64,000 nt of DNA from Gnetum montanum (lineage: Eukaryota; Streptophyta; Gnetopsida; Gnetales; Gnetaceae): the NCBI GenBank assembly GCA_015680685.1, contig MNCI01035680.1:76823-140822 (forward strand), written 5' to 3'. Numbering within the stretch: the first letter of the stretch is position 1; each line of letters opens with the position of its first letter. The translations under genes and the position numbers were made by a program. This document shows positions 59,352-64,000 of the stretch, piece by piece. Below the pieces are notes generated by a model. That model did not search any database and was not told the DNA's origin. It saw only the letters and a list, made by a program, of their open reading frames with translations.

Positions 59352-60803
59352 ACAATGATTGCATAACTCATCCTTGTTCTGGGTAGCCGCTCATCACCAT
59401 AGAAATGACTTTAAAAAAACATCACACATCTGGATTATTGGAGAGGGTAAAATTCCCACGGATATTAAAGACTATGTATAATCTCAGGGGAGAAACTTAT
59501 CCCGGGTTAGGCTTTGTGAGAATAGTGATAGTTTAATGACTACCTAAAAGTTACTAGCCCTTAGCCACAAGGTACGTGACGTTGCTTTATTCATGAGAAG
59601 GGATTGGAATGGGCTGGAACAGCATTTTGTGAATTTGATCTTTGACGCTTCCATTGCAGAGAGAGAAGCCATCGTCATGACGATACATGAAGTGAAGGGT
59701 TCGAGTGATTTCCAAGGCCAACCTCATTGCTTTCATGTTGGACCACTCCTGCTCTCCTTCTTGTGCCGGTTTCAGATAGAGCTCGTTTACTTTTCTTATG
59801 CACTCCATCGTCATCTGTCTCAATCTGCACGTGGCTTCTTCCCTGTTGATTCCCTCATCTTTCATCAAACACTCTGTCGCCGATACTGCTCCACTCTTCT
59901 CCTCTCTTGACTATCAAAACTCAAAAAATGAGCCACAAACATTAACATCATCATGCATCAAACATTAGAGGAGGATTATTATTATTATAATTCTGTGGAG
60001 ACATGAATAATCAAAATGACGGCCACCTCAAAATCATGGATATCATTGTGTATCCTTGCTCCAGCTGCACACCATCTTGGCAATTCTGGGATTTCATGAT
60101 CGTCTTTACTGTTACATGGCACATCATGTTCACAGCCGAGAAGGAAGCTGCCAATGCTGAAGAGCGGATACAAGCCAATGCTCACATTTCCATTGTTCAA
60201 GTATTCCTCCCATCCCGGCAACTGGCCCCTTTGCACCCATTCCGCCTCTTTCAGAAATGCCTCTGCTTGACTTGCCCACTTGGATTTTGAAAAAAAATAA
60301 TAATAAATTTACATTTACACCTGGTTAATTAATTATCAGAATGTAATTCAAAATTCTACACGTTTACGGAAAGAATGTCAAGTATTTACTCTGGTTTTCA
60401 GCAAAGGCTGAGCGTCAGGGCCGCCTTGTATGGCGTGGTTGCATTGCTGGATCAGTTGCTTGTAACTCTCCATAACGAAGTTGAAGCATACTTTTATGGC
60501 TTTCGGCAGCGTAACAATGTCCAGAGCTGATGAATTCCATCTGCACATTGTAACACCGGCTGCTAAGAACGCAAAATCGAATTAAAATCGAAGGTCTAAT
60601 TATCCTTTTAAAAAAAATTCTCGGAATATTGCTCCGCGGATTTTATGTAAAGAATTGAAGAAAGGGATTTGATTTCGTCGCTAATAAATCGGAAATTCAA
60701 TCCACCGTCTTAAAACTAGTGTAGCCTCGGAGCTACCAATGAATTAGGTATTGGAAGGGGATTTGACAGTCAGTTTGGAAGTTAATAAAAATGTTTAATT
60801 TAC

Positions 60804-61019
60804 CTGGTGAAGGCTTGAGTGACAAGAGCAGCTTCGTCAAGGGTTGCATAAGTGTCATAGATGTCGTCTATGACAAACAGAACCTCGGTGGCCTTGGCCA
60901 CGGCCATTCTAACTTGCGAGAACTCTTCTTCAAACATTCCAGAGGCTACCAGAATGTACGATTCCACAGGTCTGTGCCTGAATATGCTTAAGTTCGACAC
61001 CTCTGTTTCATTCCACCGT
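60804..61019 (-). other. TPS: Terpene synthase exon 6 with the DDxxD motif
   Basis: This 216-base exon has a length and position close to the conserved 219-base exon of plant terpene synthases. It encodes RWNETEV at the start, the substrate-pocket FRHRPVESY region and DDIYD, whose aspartates hold the magnesium ions that bind the diphosphate. The acceptor is ATACAG|A and the donor AG|GTAAAT. It is open throughout. Confidence 0.88.
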
Positions 61020-61808
61020 CTGTATGCATGCTCCAACAAAATCATTTGTTATAAACCTCAGCCTCTAATATTTGCAGGTAAACATAATCTTTTGAGGAAA
61101 ATTGAAAATGAGAAAGAGTGCGATAACATGTTCAGTACGTCACTGCTTCGGTTTGAACTCGATGAGGTTCGCCGTAGAAGCATGAAACTGTAGTACCTGC
61201 TATCATTTCATTTTTCTTTTAAAAAATTTTAATGCAGGGTTTGACCTCTGTTTTGTACGATGTAGCAGCTTTTTGAAAGGGCTTGGTCAGTCAGGAACGG
61301 TATTAGCAGTAGCAAGCAGGGGTTTGAACTCTGATCCATTAGGCATATGAGGAAGATTAGCAATATGAGGAAGCACCATGTAGCTGAATGAGATAAAATG
61401 TGAAAATGGTAATTAGGTAATAACAAATTAAGAACACTTTATATATGAGAGCGGTGGTTTTCTAACGTTTAGAGAAAACTGAGGGAATAATCTGGAGAAA
61501 ATAAAAACACCACACATTATGAACATAATTTATATATTTTAAAAAAATTTAAAATAAAGATAATGGAAACTAGAAATTCTTATTATGTCTAAGAAATAAA
61601 GGATTTGTTGGACAGTTACAAAGTCTTAACATGGTTTTGAAGAAAGTTGAAAACATCATTGATAATAAAAAATATAATAATAATAATGATACCAAATCAC
61701 TAAGAATATTATACTACAATGAAACTTACTTGAAGAGAAGTTTGATCTCGGATTGCTGGTGTGATTGGATGATATTATAATCAAGAATGGCAAGTTCTAG
61801 CATTAAAC

Positions 61809-61886
61809 GGTTGAGATATGAGGAGGAAAACCATAGTGTGTTAGCACGGTTGAGATATGAGGAGGAAAATCATAGTGTGTTAGCAC
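61809..61886 (-). repeat. TPS: 39-bp in-frame tandem duplication in terpene synthase exon 5
   Basis: Units 61,809-61,847 and 61,848-61,886 differ at one base: CCA at 61,831-61,833 versus TCA at 61,870-61,872 (Trp versus stop on the coding strand). Each encodes 13 residues (ANTLWFSSSYLNR). Confidence 0.93.
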
Positions 61887-63476
61887 AATACATGTCAATG
61901 TAACTGCAGGCTTCCCATCTTGGAGGGCAGGCATACCAAGGATATTCCATTACATGCCTTACCTGCAAATTACCATACCATTCCCTAAGTAATGTTTAAT
62001 ATAATATAGTAATTTGTTAAATTTTTAGGCGTTGATTGAAAATGCTTATCTATACAGAAAACTTCATTTAAGTTCCATACTTCATGGTACATTTTTTTGG
62101 CTACATATGCAACAATAACAATACATGGATCTATAGAATTTAACTATTATATAAAATATAAATTATTCATCTTAATGTAAAGATAGGTAAGGGCTTGCAT
62201 CATGCATCCATCAGCAGGTAGGGTGGAAATGAGCATAAGGAGGAAGATGAGAGAAATCCATCCAATGTGTTGGATACGAAGGCTTCTACTTGTTCAAGAA
62301 TGGATTCCCCAGGGAACTGAATTCTAGATGCCTTTAAAAGGCTCAATGCTGTCTTTATGAATTCCTCTCCAAATGTCTCCTGTTTCTTGTCTCCTTCAAA
62401 TATCATTTTCCAGTTTTCCAAAGCATCTGCTTTCACATTGTCATTACATTCATTATCAATTGTTAATTCTTACCTTGAACAGTGTAATCCCTGCCGTTGG
62501 AATTGTGGGCAAAACCTGTTTATTTTTAAAAACTTTTTTAATGAAATTACAGAAGACTAACCAGGAGATATGTCGGGGAAACGATGAAGTCTCAGCATCC
62601 GGAATGCCAAGGCAGTTGCTGCTATGCTGAGTTTGGGGCCCTCTTCCGTTTGGCACTCCTTCCATATACTGCAAATACAATAGTAATAATATCATTCACA
62701 GATCCCAATTAAATCGATTAACTCATGACAAATTACGGGGAGTAACAGCAAGATGGGTGAAATGCATGGCTTTAGAAAACAGACGTGTAAGCAGAGTCCA
62801 GCAAGTGCATGATTTCCAGTTGGAAGTGCCGAAATATGCCGAGAGACTCGACACAGTCTACCACAGAAAGACATGCCACAAGATGACCCTCTCTTGACTG
62901 AAACTTCTGGTTCAATACTTCGTAACTCAGGCATTCTTTGATTCTCCATACCAGAAAATTAGCGCGTTCTGCGTATGCTCCACCCTGCAGAGAACTCAAC
63001 ATTAATTAACTGACCCACTACAAACCTAAAATCAGCCAAGTAAGAAAATATAAGAATGTGACAAACAATAGATCTTCGGTAGAATTAGTTTTGTGGGCAG
63101 CATTTATTACAGCAAAGGGAGACTGCAAGGACTGAATGTAAGAATCCTTCCACACATTGGGCTGGTGCTGCTGCTCACGCTTCCTCTGCTCAATTTTATT
63201 ATTATCGTAGAAATGAATGTAATCCATATCCTCTAAATGTAATTCTGAGGCAGTATCATGATCCAGCTTCTCAGCATATTTCAGGACACTCACTCTTTTC
63301 TTGCTGTTTTGAGGAGTGGTCCTTGCTTTAACCAGTTTGTTGCACATGGATTGTAGTTCAACATTAGTGCCCTTCTGGCCACTTCTGAACGGAACCTTTC
63401 TTTCCAGGAAAAATTGATATGACACAACTTTGAGAGACTGGTAGGTGGAATACTCTGCAAATATAGCTTGCCTCAT

Positions 63477-63790
63477 TATTTTCTGCAAAAGGCAAGAAAA
63501 CTAAAAGGATTCCAGCCTAGCCTATGTCGCGATTCCAGATAAATTTTAAAACCGTTGGCGTCGGATTCGGGAGCAGAAGCGCATTAAATTCGCAATGGGT
63601 AAGTATTTCATAATTTCCAAGATTTGTACATAATTTCCAAGATTTGTACATATACATTGAAAAGGTGGCCTTGCCTTGCCTTGCCTCGTATTGTTCTTGT
63701 CTATTTAGTTCTTGGAATGTCTGCATTTTGCATTAAAATCTTACTTATCTTCTCCTGTTCTGAATCATACCAAAAATTTCATTTCATTGT
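63477..63790 (-). promoter_or_regulatory. TPS: Terpene synthase leader and proximal promoter
   Basis: A CTTTTGCAG acceptor at 63,483-63,491 just before AAAATAATG suggests an intron in the 5' leader, with a non-coding first exon somewhere in 63,520-63,790. A CAAGG(CAAGG) duplication and a TGTACAAATCTTGGAAATTA direct repeat (63,606-63,655) are visible; the repeat is absent or altered in the flank copy at 10,180. The start ATG at 63,476 is chosen because it is the first in the exon and opens onto the transit-like leader. Confidence 0.5.
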
Positions 63791-64000
63791 TAAATGGCAA
63801 GCAAGCAATCAAGATTCATGGCATCGGCATGAGACGGACCGCAGAAAACAAGGGAGTACCAATGAATAAACAAACACAAGGAAATCACGAAAGGCCTACT
63901 ATGGAAACCGAAGGCCGAAGGGGCAAGTATGGGTCATAGGGAAACCAAGTTTTGGACGGGTTGCATTTGCATGGATTCGGCTGCTTTTGGGAGCATCAAA
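63791..64000 (-). promoter_or_regulatory. Terpene synthase distal 5' flank, shared with 3,088-3,294
   Basis: The upstream sequence is conserved with the inverted copy at 3,088-3,294, including CTTGCCCCTTCGGCC and the AACAATGAAATG site where element I inserted in the other copy. A TATA-like element could not be chosen with confidence. Confidence 0.6.

Larger units (their letters stand above)
50597..59396 (+). repeat. Solo LTR interrupted by element III-C
   Basis: The left part 50,597-51,324 starts TGATGAGTCTTGATATCGG and breaks off at GGGAAGACAAC. The right part 59,352-59,396 resumes ACAATGATTGCATAAC and ends GCTCATCA. The solo LTR at 14,113 has the same GGGAAGACAATGAC junction uninterrupted. 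Its own flanks, CCATC (50,592-50,596) and CCATA (59,397-59,401), fit a 5-bp duplication. The right edge lies about 190 bases beyond the terpene synthase stop codon. Confidence 0.85.
59587..63476 (-). pseudogene. TPS: Class I terpene synthase, probable pseudogene
   Basis: Nine coding exons fit splice rules and phase: 63,111-63,476; 62,785-62,984; 62,562-62,668; 62,278-62,426 (3' end uncertain); 61,730-61,962; 60,804-61,019; 60,390-60,540; 60,027-60,278; 59,587-59,901. That is about 660 codons, the size of plastid-type conifer synthases. Exon 1 has a Ser/Lys-rich leader, then KR-x8-W (REQQHQPNVW) and YIQSLQSPFA. Exon 3 has ALAFRMLRLHRF. Exon 6 has the metal-binding DDIYD (FVIDDIYDTYATLDE). Exon 8 has GWEEYLNNG and a degenerate second motif NDIHDFE. 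The last exon ends FQPIPIPSHE. It would ionise a prenyl diphosphate to a cyclic terpene. Exon 5 carries a 39-bp duplication with TGA, upstream of all catalytic motifs, so the reading as assembled is non-functional. The product, mono- or sesquiterpene, cannot be assigned. Confidence 0.85.

Overview
The window looks like repeat-dominated nuclear DNA from a seed plant, most likely a gymnosperm (conifer-like). The evidence is an eight-intron class I terpene synthase gene at the right edge, surrounded by old, nested Ty3/gypsy LTR retrotransposons, two copies of an L1-type LINE and copia debris. There are no prokaryotic operons, rRNA, tRNA or CRISPR. The species cannot be named from the sequence alone.

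Layout from the left. 1-3,294: AT-rich sequence, an LTR relic, then a copy of the terpene synthase 5' flank. 3,295-10,049: gypsy element I (minus strand) with gag, protease and integrase C-terminus but no RT/RNase H/integrase core, inserted in that flank with a CAATG duplication. 10,050-11,437: the rest of the flank copy and unassigned DNA. 11,438-13,063: an LTR relic containing a probable inverted contig. 13,295-17,538: gypsy element II pol (plus), its RT split by a solo LTR (14,113-14,898, ATATT duplication). 17,540-20,787: gap, CT microsatellite, minisatellite. 20,788-39,058: LINE copy 1 (minus), broken by a solo LTR (21,619-22,473) and two related elements, III-A (22,849-29,263) and III-B (29,290-35,198). 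39,350-41,673: copia-like LTR/primer site and unassigned DNA. 41,674-41,950: a foldback element with a telomere-like core. 41,969-44,710: 5'-truncated LINE copy 2. 45,515-47,857: a miniature element with two LTRs and a 389-bp interior. 47,858-50,596: copia fragment split by a solo LTR. 50,597-59,396: a solo LTR split by the 8-kb element III-C (51,325-59,351). 59,587-63,482: the terpene synthase (minus).

The most interesting system is the element III family (A, B, C). These are LTR retrotransposons with a Tat-like primer site and polypurine tract. They encode a Gag-like protein of about 660 codons and a second protein of up to 929 codons (plant-transposon-like domain plus coiled coil), with no protease, RT or integrase. 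A branch-point-like TACTAAY and a CAG|ATG acceptor-like site precede the second ORF in the family, suggesting it is made from a spliced RNA. In-frame stops in these ORFs sit where sister copies keep CAA, CAG, CGA or TGG codons, the pattern expected from C-to-T decay of methylated DNA.

The terpene synthase keeps all class I exons and a DDIYD motif, but has a 39-bp in-frame tandem duplication with a nonsense codon, an uncertain exon 4 end and a degenerate second metal-binding motif, so it is probably a pseudogene as assembled. Its 5' flank occurs again, inverted, near 3-10 kb, and provides the empty site for element I.
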